A DNA stretch of 64,000 nt, taken from positions 58,081,049-58,145,048 of the forward strand of contig CM033711.1 of the NCBI GenBank assembly GCA_019671005.1, given 5' to 3'. This document shows, piece after piece, positions 20,113 to 31,355 of the stretch; position 1 is the first letter of the stretch, and each line of letters starts with the position of its first letter. The notes under the pieces were generated by a model. It was not told the origin of the DNA and did not search any database. It saw nothing but the letters and a program-made list of their open reading frames with translations. Source of the stretch: Hibiscus mutabilis (taxonomy: Eukaryota; Streptophyta; Magnoliopsida; Malvales; Malvaceae). A program made the translations under genes and the position numbers.

Positions 20113-23100
20113 CCATTTTTGTTTTCCAAAACAAAAAAGAGAGTCAAGCCTTAGTTCAGGTTCATATCTTATTAACAAAAATTTAAATTCGATTTAATAT
20201 AAGTTTTAATCCCTAAGCTTGTTTGTTTACCGCTTTCATTATTCAGTGTCTGACATAATTTTCATTCATGCATGAGCTACCCGAGCTCAGTCCCTAGATA
20301 AGTGCTCCGATTACCTTGCCTCGTTGGGTGTTCACCTTCGTATGGTGTTGTAATTCACTTCCGGGATTCGGTCTTTATATTTCGTGGACTTCACATCTTC
20401 GTATGGTATATGGGTCGCATCCCCCCGAATCGATGTCCTAGCGACATTTCAGGTACCCTTTACTTTAGATCCAAACTGCATACATGAACCATAGAGCTCA
20501 CCTTTTAGAGCCATGCTAGTTAGGCTTTGTTTGGTTTTTATTTATACCATTGTTTGCTTTTCATGCGATGCATGTGCTTTAAATTTCTTTAATTTATTGT
20601 GTGGTTTATTTTTGTCATTTGATTAATTTAATTTATTTATTTGATTATTTTACATGTACTAACTTAGTTTTTTTTTTCATGTTCTTCTTCTTTCCTTTTT
20701 CCTTTTTTTTATTTTTGCATCACATCATAACATAGTGTTGATTCAAGAATGGTCCAATTTAAAGGGCATTCATGATACGAGAGAAGTCCATGATGCCAAG
20801 AGCGATAAGGCTACTGTATCGAGTTGGGTTGAATGATGACCAATCCAGGAAAGAGACAACTTGACAAGGAGACATGTGTCGGGGCGGAGACGACACATCT
20901 TTGATGCAGAGGCAGATCCTTATTGAGACCAGTAGTGGACATGACCCCCAAAAAGTTCGAGAATTTTACATTTAGCCCTTTTGAAAAAAATTCATAATTT
21001 TAAAAATTATTATATTTTAAAATTTTCAATTAAATTCTTTTTTATTTTTTTAAAAAAGGGTCTTGAAAATTTTGTTTTTTGAAAATTTTAATTAAACTGT
21101 TACATTTTTATGAAGATTCTAGATTAAACCCTTTGGAAAAAGAATAAACTTTTGAAAACTTAAATTTAAGCCTCCATGTACCATCGTAGATTCTTCGAGC
21201 ATTATGAGAACAAAATGGCCGGTGTGCCTATCAGTTCGAAGATGGCATTAAGACGTTGAGTGCAATCCGTGCTTCCTAAAGTCAAGATCTCAAGAAAAAA
21301 AGCCAACCGTTATCTGTAATTTATTTTCAGCTTCTTGCAATTAGACATCTTCTCCGTTAAACGGAAGTTTTTCTAAGGGTTATTCGAGAATCAAAACCTC
21401 ATTTGCATTCATTCTTGCATTATGACATATTTAAGTTGCTTCATACATTTTTATGACCCAGCTAATCATAATTTCGATAATATTCAAGTCTCTAATTTTG
21501 TTCAGTAAAGCATTCATTTGCAGCTATTGCATAATTTTTTTGTTGCCACTTGGGAGGGGAGCCTCACTCTTGGATTACCATTTTCCAGATCCACTGTCCC
21601 ATTTTTTTCTCATTTGTTTTTCATAATCACCCGTCAATCCCAAAAACTCACATATATACTTATTCTCTATAGCCTTCCACCAAAGCACGAGCATCACCAA
21701 TCTCCAAAACTTTCACTACCCAGCCTCATATCCATTCATCATCGAATCACTCAGCCATACATACCCATCACCTCAAGTTTGTCACCACACCATCTTCAAA
21801 ACCATCATCATTTGGACTTGAAATGCCACCGCTTGATAAGAAAATTCAATTCAGTTGGCATCTGAAAGCCACTCTATAGGTTTGAGAGTAAACCTTGAAG
21901 ATGGTTATGTTGTTGGCGTTTGGCAAGTTCGACAGAAATGTTGGCGTAACGTGCTTAAACACAGTAAATTTTAAGACAATGGATAATTCAAATATCCATC
22001 AAAAGAAAATAAATCCTTTTGAAAATTCTAATGTCATGATTGGTATAAACTGATTGTACCCAAGGGAATGGTACAACTAGCACAAAGCAAACGGCTGTCG
22101 GTAAAGATGACTCAAAATCATTGATCCCTGTGTATTTGAGAAAAATGCAAAAGAAGTCTATGAGATAAGCTTTAGATTTTTTTTCAAAGGTCAGAGTGTA
22201 GTTATTTTCGTCATAATGAAAATTTCATTTTGTTATTTAGAAATCATTTTTTACATTTTTCAATTCTTTATACATTTCATTCATTGTTTTGGAATGATTT
22301 TTATTTTCTATACATATCTGAACATATCATTTTTTATCAAGAACTTGAATATTGATTGCAAGAGTAACTTTAATTTCGAGCAACTTATGTTTAAAGGAAG
22401 GTAAATACTACAAAGATACTACAAGTATGAACATCTTCTGTTCTATTTAGACAGATGAAAGGAACAAAATGAGTGTTTAGATAATGGGCAGATCCCATTG
22501 CGTGAATTCCCCTCTGAGGCATTTGTAGTTTAAGATCCCTAAATCGAGTGTTGACCCTAAACTTCTACTCCCTGAAGACTATTTCGATATCTATGTATGG
22601 GATGACGAATGACATTCCTTCAATCCCCTTCACAATTAAGAAAATATCCATTTGTTGTTCCCCTTTGAGCCTGATCGTTTCTTTCCATTTAAACCCAAAC
22701 CAAGGATCACCTCCACATTAAGGGGCAAAGAGGACGAGACTTTGTTCACAACTTAAAGTCACCCAGTTTTGACCACATTACAAAGATACTACTTCATGAA
22801 TAAAAGTAAGAATTGATAACCTATATTGGATACAAAGACCAGAGAAACATTAGAATAAGCTGGTAAAAGAAATTCTTATTCTAAAGGACCGACTAAACCA
22901 AATTGCAAGTTTGCCAACAAGAAGGCTAAACAATGAATATTGAAAGCACTAAGTCAAAAAGTGCAATAAAGGACGTTAAAAGCCTTAAAGATTTAATTAC
23001 AAAGCACATCAACATTCAGTTAAGGATACAAGCTACACAAGAGAAGGAAATGAACTCTAGGGTGAAAATCTAGAATTGAGCAGTCTAGAGCTATCCAAGA

Positions 23101-24337
23101 AATAAATCAAAGAAGTTTTCTTTCTTCATTAAAGCACATCCTAATCAACAAGTTCATAGAAGATCTTTCTCACCAAGAAGAAATGATCCTTGGTTTTATC
23201 ACCCTTAAACATTTATTTGAGTCTATATATCCTTTCTTTCATAGCTGTGAACCTTGGCCTACATTACAAGCCCACAAAGACTATTCAGATCATATGTGGA
23301 TATCTAAGTTCGACAAGTTTTCAGATTATACCCGCCTACAAGGGTTAACCTTTCTTCAGGGAACGTCAAACTTTGAATGTCTGATCGACACCTAAATGAG
23401 GGAAGGATGGGGCATGGTGAGTTAGTGAGGTCAAGAGAGCCACTTAATGAGATATAAATTAGGTATGGGAAATGTTCCACTTAGAAGCCTCATAGCCCAG
23501 AAAGGACTTTACATCTACACGTATCACCGCAACCCTTGCGGTCCTTTAAACATAAGCTTCACTTGGGTTGATCTTTGTCAATTTGAAGAAAAACACTATT
23601 GCACATAATATTTAGGTGTCTAATTTTGATCTCATTTTTTCACAAATTCATTTCTTTCAAAATTAATTATTTTTTCTAGCCTACTTCAAAAGTTTTTGAA
23701 TTGAAATGAGCTTAAAGCCTTTTTGCCCTAAATTTGAAAATAAGACAGACTTTACACGATATTTTTGCATTAAAATAAGTTTTTTAAAATTCATCTTCTT
23801 AAGTTTTTGCATTAAAAATGAGTTTAAAACTTTTCTCACCCTAAATGTTGAAAGAGGGGTAAACTCTGTATAAACTTTTTACATTAAAATGAACTTAAAA
23901 TAAACTCTGCTTAATTTTTTTCATTAAAATGAGTTTAAAACCGTTTCTCACCCTAAATTTTGAAAGAGGGGCAAAACATTACGTCATGGATTAGGAACAA
24001 GAACTAGTGAAGCCATTGTCCACGCGACAAGATCATTTGTACATAAGAGTTCAAATCAGAGTAGACAATGGAAGATACAAAGCCTAAGGGATCTAACTAT
24101 TGAAAAAGTCAAAACTTTGACTCAAAAAAGGAACATGAGTAAACAACAAAATTTTGGGGCACAAAAGTGACCAATATTTAATGGCAGAGACGCTTCAGAG
24201 CCAAAACTCAGGAAGATTAAGCTGAACAAGATATAAGAACAACAATCCTAAGTGAGAACCTAAAAAGGCTTTGAAGCAAAAAGAGATACAAAGACTCTGA
24301 AAATTAAACCCGAGTTTAAGATGGATTGCATCAGCCG
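20113..24337 (+). other. LARD interior, left part, non-coding
   Basis: No gag, protease or pol motif could be read in any frame; stops are frequent on both strands. Imperfect tandem repeats lie at 23690-23975. It is presumably leader and filler that carries packaging signals. 24333-24337 is the left target duplication AGCCG of the nested Copia. Confidence 0.6.
23690..23975. repeat. Imperfect tandem repeats with TTTGAAAGAGGGG
   Basis: The strings AAAATGAGTTTAAAAC, CTCACCCTAAAT and GAAAGAGGGG recur in order at least twice, with partial copies on both sides. Confidence 0.7.
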
Positions 24338-24784
24338 TGTTGGATTAAAATCTAGTAATAATGGGCACATATGTAAAATTTATGTTGCTATTATAAAGTT
24401 TAACACGAAATTAAGTGACCAATTCTGTTACACGTGTTATAGGTATTAAATTGTCATGGATTAAAAGTGTAGATACCATAAGTCATATTTATAACTCAAT
24501 GTGGGGCAAAGTTGTAAATATTAGTAAACTGTTTTAATTTAGTTTATATAAATATAATGGGGTAGTGGTCCCCAAGATATAGGTTAACTTGCATATCTCT
24601 CATTCACCCGTCAGAGAGTTGTGTGGTAAGAGGTAACCTAATATCTTAGAAGATCAAACACTCTCTGGAAAATCTCCATCAATGGATTCATGTACGCTTC
24701 TGCAAATCTAGTCTTTGTTCTTAATGATTTGACATGTATAGATCTTGGGTTTATTATTCTTATGAATATATTTTGGTTCTAACA
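24338..24784 (+). repeat. 5' LTR of the nested Copia
   Basis: 447 bp from TGTTGGATTAAAATC to TTCTAACA. It has a TATA box at 24545-24553. Confidence 0.96.
24545..24553 (+). promoter_or_regulatory. Copia LTR TATA box
   Basis: TATATAAAT in an AT-rich segment; the same string is at 30438-30446 in the 3' LTR. Confidence 0.65.
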
Positions 24785-24786
24785 AG

Positions 24787-24799
24787 TGGTATCAGAGCC
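24787..24799 (+). other. Primer binding site, initiator tRNA-Met
   Basis: TGGTATCAGAGCC, an exact match to the standard iMet site, two bases after the LTR. Confidence 0.96.
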
Positions 24800-25797
24800 A
24801 GGTTATGTCGAATCATTAAGAAAATGATTAATTTCATACAAAATATAACAATCGTATTTTTTCTTTTCTTTGATTGTTCAAGCGCCGCATAATTTTGATT
24901 GCTTTCCCTTAGATTTTAGGGTTCTTTGTTTATTTGGTTGATTAACTTCTGGTTTGCGCCATTATATTAATAAAGAAATAGCGTTAATCATTACACTTTA
25001 AATATTGAAGTCTAAATGCTTTATGTGCAATCTTTCAGTAATTTTGTTAATCAGCAAATTGAATTATGGAGTTTTGTTGTTTCTTGCATTAGTAATATGC
25101 AACTATGAATTGTGTTTTCAGTTTGGGTTATTAATCTTCCATTAATGTTATATTTTATTTTAGGGTTTATAACCATAATGGATATTCATGCCCTTTTATG
25201 AATTCATTAGTTATGTAAAACTCTTATTGAATGTGGAATTGCTTTTACATTACGATACAGTAACTTAATCTATAGAATATATGTTTTTATTTAAAATATA
25301 TATTTAATTTGGTTGGATCAAAATTTTAGTTTTGATCATTGGGTATTAAGATAAATATTTAGAAACAAATTAATTCATGTTTTGGCTATGTCTAATATTT
25401 TAGTGGGTTAATTGAAACACAATGTCACCAAAGTGACCTATTCTGCGTAGATTAACTTATTTAAAATATCAAGATGATTGTGTTTTTGTAATTCATGATT
25501 TATTAATTGGCCCAAAGGAAAAATTAATATTTGGCCAAATTTCAATGACACTTTTGGTAATAAATGTGTGACAATTATAAGGTATTTTATGTATGCAATA
25601 CATTAGTCTAAAGATTAATCTGTTGTTCGATATAGTTTATTATCAATGTTTGATTACTACAACAAGAGTACCGCTTACTGATAATATTACTGTCCAAAGA
25701 CTTGATATTAATGATGTGTTTGGTATCTTGAGGGGAATTAGTCATTACTTTGAATTTATTTGTTTACTTTATGAAATATTGATGTGAGCTTGTTTAT
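24800..25797 (+). other. Long AT-rich leader of the nested Copia
   Basis: About 1 kb without coding motifs between the primer site and Gag. It ends in a TTATATATTCAG string just before Gag becomes readable, so a leader intron is possible but unproven. Confidence 0.55.
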
Positions 25798-26729
25798 TTG
25801 TTATTTGTTATATATTCAGCTAGTTCTTCTGCTGCCACAATATCTGCTAATGTCAATTCTATACACTTGCTTAATGGGACAAATTTCAAGGAATGGAAAA
25901 GGCACTTACTCATAGTGCTTGGCTGTATGGACATAGACCTTGCATTAAGGCAAAAAGAACCTGCACCTCTCACTACAGATAACACTTTTGATGCAAAAAG
26001 GGATTTTAAGAGGTAGGATCGTTCTAATCGCATGAGTCTGATGATCATGAAACACATCATTTCGAAAATCGTTATGGGCACAGAATCTGAAGAGATTATT
26101 CAGGCCAAGTCTTTCCTTGACGATCTTGAGCAACGTTTTGAAAAAAAATGATAAGGTTGAAATGGCATCACTTTTGACTTCTTTGATGTCAATGAAGTAT
26201 AAGGTTCAATGGAATGTAAGGGGGTACATTATGGAGATGTTCTATATCACTTCAAAACTTAAGGCACTTAAGATTGAGTTTTCTAAAGACTTTCTCGTTC
26301 TTATGGTTTTGGTATCGCTTCCTACGCAGTTTAACCAATTTAAAATTAGTTATAACTGCCAAAAGGAGAAATGGAATCTAAATGAGCTCATTTCTCATTG
26401 TGTTCAAGAGGAAGATATGTTGAAGCGTGATAAGACTGAAAGTGCTCATTTGGCCAGTGACTCTAAGGATAAGGGCAAGAAAAGAAAATATCAGAATGAA
26501 GCTTCTAAGGGTCCAGCTCAAAAGAGACAAGAACAAGTTTCAAACAATTGTTTCTTTTGTGACAAGCCTGGACACATGGAGAAAGATTGTGCCAAATATC
26601 ACGCATGGCGTGCAAAGAAAGGTATGAATCTTACTTTGGTCTGTTCTGAGGTTAATTTAGCTTCAGTACCTAGAAACACTTGGTGGTTAGATTTTGGTGC
26701 TACTACTCACATAAGTATTTCTTAGCAGG
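25798..26729 (+). pseudogene. Copia Gag, zinc knuckle and protease start
   Basis: Gag begins around 25815 (NSIHLLNGTNFKEWKRHL, LGCMDIDLALR). A stop at about 26014 and a frameshift near 26145 split it; the second part runs through the UBN2 region to CFFCDKPGHMEKDC, a complete C-x2-C-x4-H-x4-C knuckle. It continues into the protease start WWLDFGATTHIS, where relatives have D-S-G-A, so Ser is replaced by Phe. A stop follows at 26723. It would form the particle and bind RNA. Confidence 0.9.
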
Positions 26730-26855
26730 GTTGCCTGAGCTACCGAAAGCCAAGTGATGGTTAGAGAAACATCTTTGTGGGTGATGGAAAATTGGTGGAA
26801 GTTGAAGCAATTGGGCATTTTAGGTTGTTATTAGGAACTAGTTTTTTATATAGAT

Positions 26856-27860
26856 TTGAAAGACACTTTTGTTTTTCCGTCTTTTAGGCAGAATTTAGTT
26901 TATGTTTCTTTGTTGGACAGATTTGAATATTATTTTTCATTTGGAAACAATCAGTTTACTTTGTCTTTAAATTCAAGTGTTGTTAGAACTGGTTATTTAA
27001 ATGCTTATGACAGCCTTTATTTGCTAGATACAATTGCACCATATAATGAAACCTTGCATGTGGAATCACATGGTATTAAACGCAAATTAAATAAGGAAAA
27101 TACAACATCATTATGGCATAAACGCTTAGGTCATATCTCAAAAGGTAGGATCAAACGACTTATGTATAATGGTATTTTGGAATCCCTTGGCATCACAGAC
27201 TTTAATGTTTGTGTTGATTGCATCAAGGGAAAGAAGAACAAAACTAAAAGATTAGGTGCCAATAGATCTACAAACGTCTTAGAATTAATTCATACTGATA
27301 TTTGTAGGCCATTCCCTACGACATCTTGGAATGGTCAACAGTATTTCATAACATTCATAGATGATTACTCATGTTATGGGTACCTATATCTCATTCATGA
27401 GAAATCTTAGTCTTTGGACGTGTTCAAATCTTATAAGGCTGGAGTTGAGAATCAACTCAACAAAAGAATTAAAAAACTTAGATCTGATCGTGGTGGTGAG
27501 TACTACGGTAGATATAATGGCTCAGGTGAACAACGCCCAGGACCATTAGCAAAATTCCTAGAGGAATGTGGTATTGTACCACAGTACACCATGCCATGAT
27601 CACCTAGTATGAATGGTGTAGCTGAGAGACGTAATAGGACTCTTATGGATATGGTAAGAAGTATGATTGCTCATTCTACCTTACCTGAGTCCCTCTAGGG
27701 AGAAGCATTAAAGACAACAACGTACATTTTGAATAGAGTACCAACTAAAGTAGCTGAAAAGACACCTTATGAGCTTTGGACAGGTCAAAAGCCTACTCTA
27801 AAGCATTTTCACATTTGAGGATGTCCAGCTGAGGCAAGGCCTTATAGGCCACATCAAAAG
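26856..27860 (+). pseudogene. Copia integrase with several stops
   Basis: The frame starts in the protease tail, then shows the zinc finger (LWHKRLGH, later CVDCIKGK) and the core. All three catalytic positions can be read: Asp in IHTDIC, Asp in RSDRGGEY and Glu in NGVAERRN. In-frame stops occur at about 27408, 27597, 27699 and 27818; the last two replace Trp codons expected in LPESLWGEA and IWGC. Confidence 0.9.
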
Positions 27861-29290
27861 AAATTGGACTCCAAAACAGTGAACATCTATTTTATTGGTT
27901 ATTCTGAGCGATCTAGGGGCTATAAATTTTATGATCCCACGATTAAGAATATTTTTGAGACGAGAAGTGTAACATTTTTTGAGGATGTTGAATTTGGAGG
28001 GAGAAATAAGGTTAGAGACATTGCTTTTGAGGAGGAATCGAGTTCCAACTCAGTTCCTACTATCACTTTTGATAATGTTCAGGTTCCCATACCTGCCATT
28101 AATCAAGAAGTGAATCTGAAACCTCAACAAGACAATGTTGAACAACTTCCTCCTATTCAGGATAAGGTAATTGTTCCAGAAGAGCAAATTCAACAACCTC
28201 AACAACAAGTGCCATTAAGGAGATCCACGAGAGAAATGAGAAATGCTATTCCGAATAATTATATTGTATTTCTCCAAGAAAATGAGGATGACAATAGAAT
28301 AATGGAAGATGATCCAATCAACTTTCGTCAGGCCATGCAAAGAATTAACTCTCAAAAGTGGATTGATGCCATGCAAGAAGAGTATAAATCCATGCAAGAC
28401 AATAATGTTTGGGAACTTATCTCATTACCTGAAGGTGCAAAACCAATTGGTTGTAAATGGATATTTAAAACCAATTGGTTGTAAATGGATATTTAAAACC
28501 AATTGGTTGTAAATGGATATTTAAAACCAAGAGGGATGCAAATGGTAATGTGGAGAGGTATAAGGCACGTCTTGTAGCTAAAGGATATACTCAAAAGAAA
28601 GGCAATGACTTTACAGAGGCTTTCTCTTTGATTTAATCGAAAGAATCTTTTAGGAAAATCATTACACTTGTAGCTCATATTGATCTTGAGTTACATCAAA
28701 TGGATGTTAAGGCTGCGTTTCTCAATGGAGACATTGAAGAAACAATTTATATGGTGCAACCAAAAAACTTTGAGTTGGGAGACCCAAAGAATATAGTTTG
28801 AAAATTAACAAAATCCATCTATGGACTCAAGCAAGCTTCTCGTCAATGGTACCACAAGTTACATCAAGTAATTATCTCGTTCAGTTTTGAGATGAATATT
28901 GTTGATGATTGTTTGTATCAAAAGTTTAGTGAGAGTAAGCATATATTTTTGGTTTTATATGTCGATGACGTTTTGCTTGCCACGAATGATATAGACTTAT
29001 TGCACGAAATTAAGAGATTTCTATCCAAGCATTTTGAAATGAAAGATCTTGGGAATGCATCTTTTGTTTTAAGAATTCAGATACATCGGGATCTATCTCG
29101 GGGTATTCTTGGATGTCACAAGAGAACTATATCGATAAAGTACTTAAAAGGTTTGGCATGCAAAACAATAAACCAATGGATACCCCTGTTGCTAAAGGAG
29201 ACAAATTTTGCCTTGCCCAATGCCCTAAAAGCAACCTTGAAATTCAAGAAATGCAGAAGATTCCCTACACATAAGCTACTGGGAGTTTAA
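27861..29290 (+). pseudogene. Copia reverse transcriptase, triplication and stops
   Basis: 27864-28484 carries the integrase C-terminal part (GYSERSRGYKFYDP), a Gln/Pro-rich linker and the RT start (AKPIGCKWIFK). A 28-bp unit present three times (28443-28526) shifts the frame here. RT continues with ARLVAKGYTQ, MDVKAAFLNGD, YGLKQASRQWY and an intact YVDD active site at 28960-28971. Stops lie at about 28635 and 28799. Confidence 0.92.
28443..28526 (+). repeat. Three perfect tandem copies of 28 bp
   Basis: Units at 28443-28470, 28471-28498 and 28499-28526 are identical and code for part of the RT segment GCKWIFK. Two extra copies add 56 bp, which is not a multiple of three. Confidence 0.97.
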
Positions 29291-29945
29291 TGTATGCTCA
29301 GGTTTGTAAGCGACTGGATATTGTGTACATTGTTGGGATGTTAGGCAGATATTCAAGCAACCCTAGTTTGGACCATTGGATAGCAGCCAAGAGGGTTATG
29401 AGGTACCTTAAAATAATAAAAGATTACATACTCAGTTAGATGAAATCAGATCATTTGGAGGTCATAGGATATTCAGATTCTGATTTCGCTGGGTGCCAAG
29501 ATAGCAAAAAATCTACATCAAGATATATTTATCTGTTAGCTGGAGGAGCTATATCCTGGAAAAGTTCCAAACAAACACTTGTAGCTTCTTCCACTATGGT
29601 AGCAGAGTTTTTAGTATGCTGTGAGGCATCAAATCATGGAATATGGTTGCGAAATTTTGTCACTGGGCTGCGCATTTTGGAGAATATAGAAAGACCACTT
29701 CAATTATTTTGTGATAATAAATCAACAACACTATATTCCAACAATAATAAGAGCTTGTCTAAATCAAAGCACATAGACATAAAGTTCCTAGTTGTAAAAG
29801 AAAGAGTGCAAACTGGACAAATATTCGTATAGCACATTGGGACAAACTCCATGATAGCGGATTCGCTTACAAAAGGTTTACCACCCAAGGTCTTTCATGA
29901 GCACACTGCTCATTTAGGTGTTATGTCATTTGAGGATATTATTGT
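29290..29945 (+). pseudogene. Copia RNase H
   Basis: The RT-RNase H link (LMYAQVCKRLDIVY, WIAAKRVMRYL) is readable in another frame at 29288-29435. From 29440 an open frame of 130 residues gives GYSDSDFAGCQDSKKSTS, AISWKSSKQTLVASST and KHIDIKFLVVKERV. The usual Glu after SSTM is Val. A stop at 29830 precedes the last conserved part (DSLTKGL), readable to about 29945. Confidence 0.9.
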
Positions 29946-30229
29946 TTGAGTGGGAGATTGTTATTTTATTTACTTTATGTTTGAGTTGGAAATAGGCATG
30001 TTCGTTTCACATTTACATGTAATTTCCATGCTACACATCCATGATTGATCTATGTGATTTGATTATGTTTGTATATGTGACCATTGATGGGTCCAGTCAT
30101 GATTGATATGGCGAAGACCGCTTTGATCCTATGTGGATATAGCTGATGGAAGAGATTGTTAAGAATACCTATTGTATGATAGCAAATTTTTGAGCTCATA
30201 AGGAAACATATGTTGCCCAAGTGGGAGAT
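29946..30229 (+). other. Copia 3' UTR with two purine tracts
   Basis: GAGTGGGAGATTGTT occurs at about 29947-29961, just after the RNase H stop, and AAGTGGGAGATTGTT at 30219-30233, where GAT directly abuts the 3' LTR. The second is the functional position. Confidence 0.8.
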
Positions 30230-30676
30230 TGTTGGATTAAAATCTAGTAATAGTTTGCATATATGTAAAATGTATGTTGCTATTATAAAGTTTAACACGA
30301 AATTAAGTGACCAATTATGTTACACGTGTTATATGTATTAAATTGTCATGGAATTAAAAGTGTAGATACCATAAGTCATATTTATAACTCAATGAGGGGC
30401 AGAGTTGTAAATTTTAATAAACTATTTTAATTCAGTTTATATAAATATAATGGGGTAGTGGTCCCCAAGATATAGGTTAACTTTCATATCTCTCCTTCCC
30501 CCCGTTAGAGAGTTGTGGCAAGAGGTAACCTAATATCTTGGAAGATCAAGCCCTCTCTGGAAAATCTCCATCAATGGATTTAGGTACGCTTTCGCAAATC
30601 TAGTCTTTGTTCTTAATGATTTGACATGTATGGATCTTGGGTTTATTATTCGTATGAATATATTTTGGTTCTAACA
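30230..30676 (+). repeat. 3' LTR of the nested Copia
   Basis: 447 bp, TGTTGGATT to CTAACA, colinear with 24338-24784. TATATAAAT lies at 30438-30446. It is followed by AGCCG. Confidence 0.96.
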
Positions 30677-30681
30677 AGCCG

Positions 30682-31338
30682 AAGAAAGAATTTTCAACAT
30701 AGAATTAAAACAAGGAATCTTGAGCTTCCCAGAAGACGAGCTCACGCAAGTGGTTCTCAGTTTGCATCATTCATCCATCATGTGTAGTTAGACATCCTTA
30801 AGTTAGGGGCATGCTAACTCATACCATTAATTTACTTTGTCCATTTTGACAAGAATCATTAAATACAAAGAACTAAAAGTTCATAATGTGAAGAACTCGC
30901 CCCATTTATGGAGAATGAGGGAATTCAAAATGAGAAGAACAACTTCAAGCTCTACACTTTGGTAGAAGATTGAAGAATTTCACAATGAGAAGAACAATTT
31001 CAAGCTTTGACAACTTTAGGAGAGGAATGAAGATTTTCGTAATGAGAAGAACAACTTCATACTCCAAACTTTGGCAGAAGATTGAAGAATTTCGTAATGA
31101 GAAGAACAGCTTCAAGCTTCGACAACTTTAGGAGAGGAATATACTTCAAATTTTGGCAAGAGATTGAAGAATTTCATAATGGAAGAACATCTTCAAGCTT
31201 CAGTAACCAGTGCATTTCATGTCAAGACTTTCGGGCCATCAATAGGACCTCCAGTGCATGGTGATTTGGGATATAGACAGGGAAGTAGGACAAAATTAGT
31301 GCTTTTTGATCTTTTCTCCATTCTTGTTTTACAAGAAT
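30682..31338 (+). other. LARD interior, right part, with tandem repeats and hairpin
   Basis: No coding motif is visible. It holds tandem repeats of about 56 bp at 30928-31200 and a stem-loop at 31320-31338 (ATTCTTG with CAAGAAT) just before the polypurine tract. Confidence 0.7.
30928..31200. repeat. Alternating tandem repeat, about 56-bp monomer
   Basis: AATGAGAAGAAC begins monomers at 30928, 30984, 31041 and 31096, and a shortened form is at 31178. Monomers with CTTTGG(C/T)AGAAGATTG alternate with ones carrying CAACTTTAGGAGAGG, giving a dimer of about 112 bp. Confidence 0.85.
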
Positions 31339-31355
31339 GAGCAAAGAGAGGCAGA
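31339..31355 (+). other. Polypurine tract of the LARD-like element
   Basis: GAGCAAAGAGAGGCAGA directly abuts the 3' LTR and follows a 7-bp stem-loop. The 41433-54314 element has the near-identical AGCAAAGAAGGGCAGC. Confidence 0.85.

Larger units (their letters stand above)
24338..30676 (+). mobile_element. Ty1/copia element, complete but decayed
   Basis: Two 447-bp LTRs, an exact tRNA-iMet primer site, a purine tract and a perfect AGCCG duplication (24333-24337 and 30677-30681) define it. Domain order is Gag, zinc knuckle, protease, integrase, RT, RNase H, which is Copia order. Multiple stops and frameshifts and a 28-bp triplication inactivate it. It lies inside the LARD-like element and so is younger than that insertion. 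By eye the LTRs differ at a few percent of positions. Confidence 0.96.
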
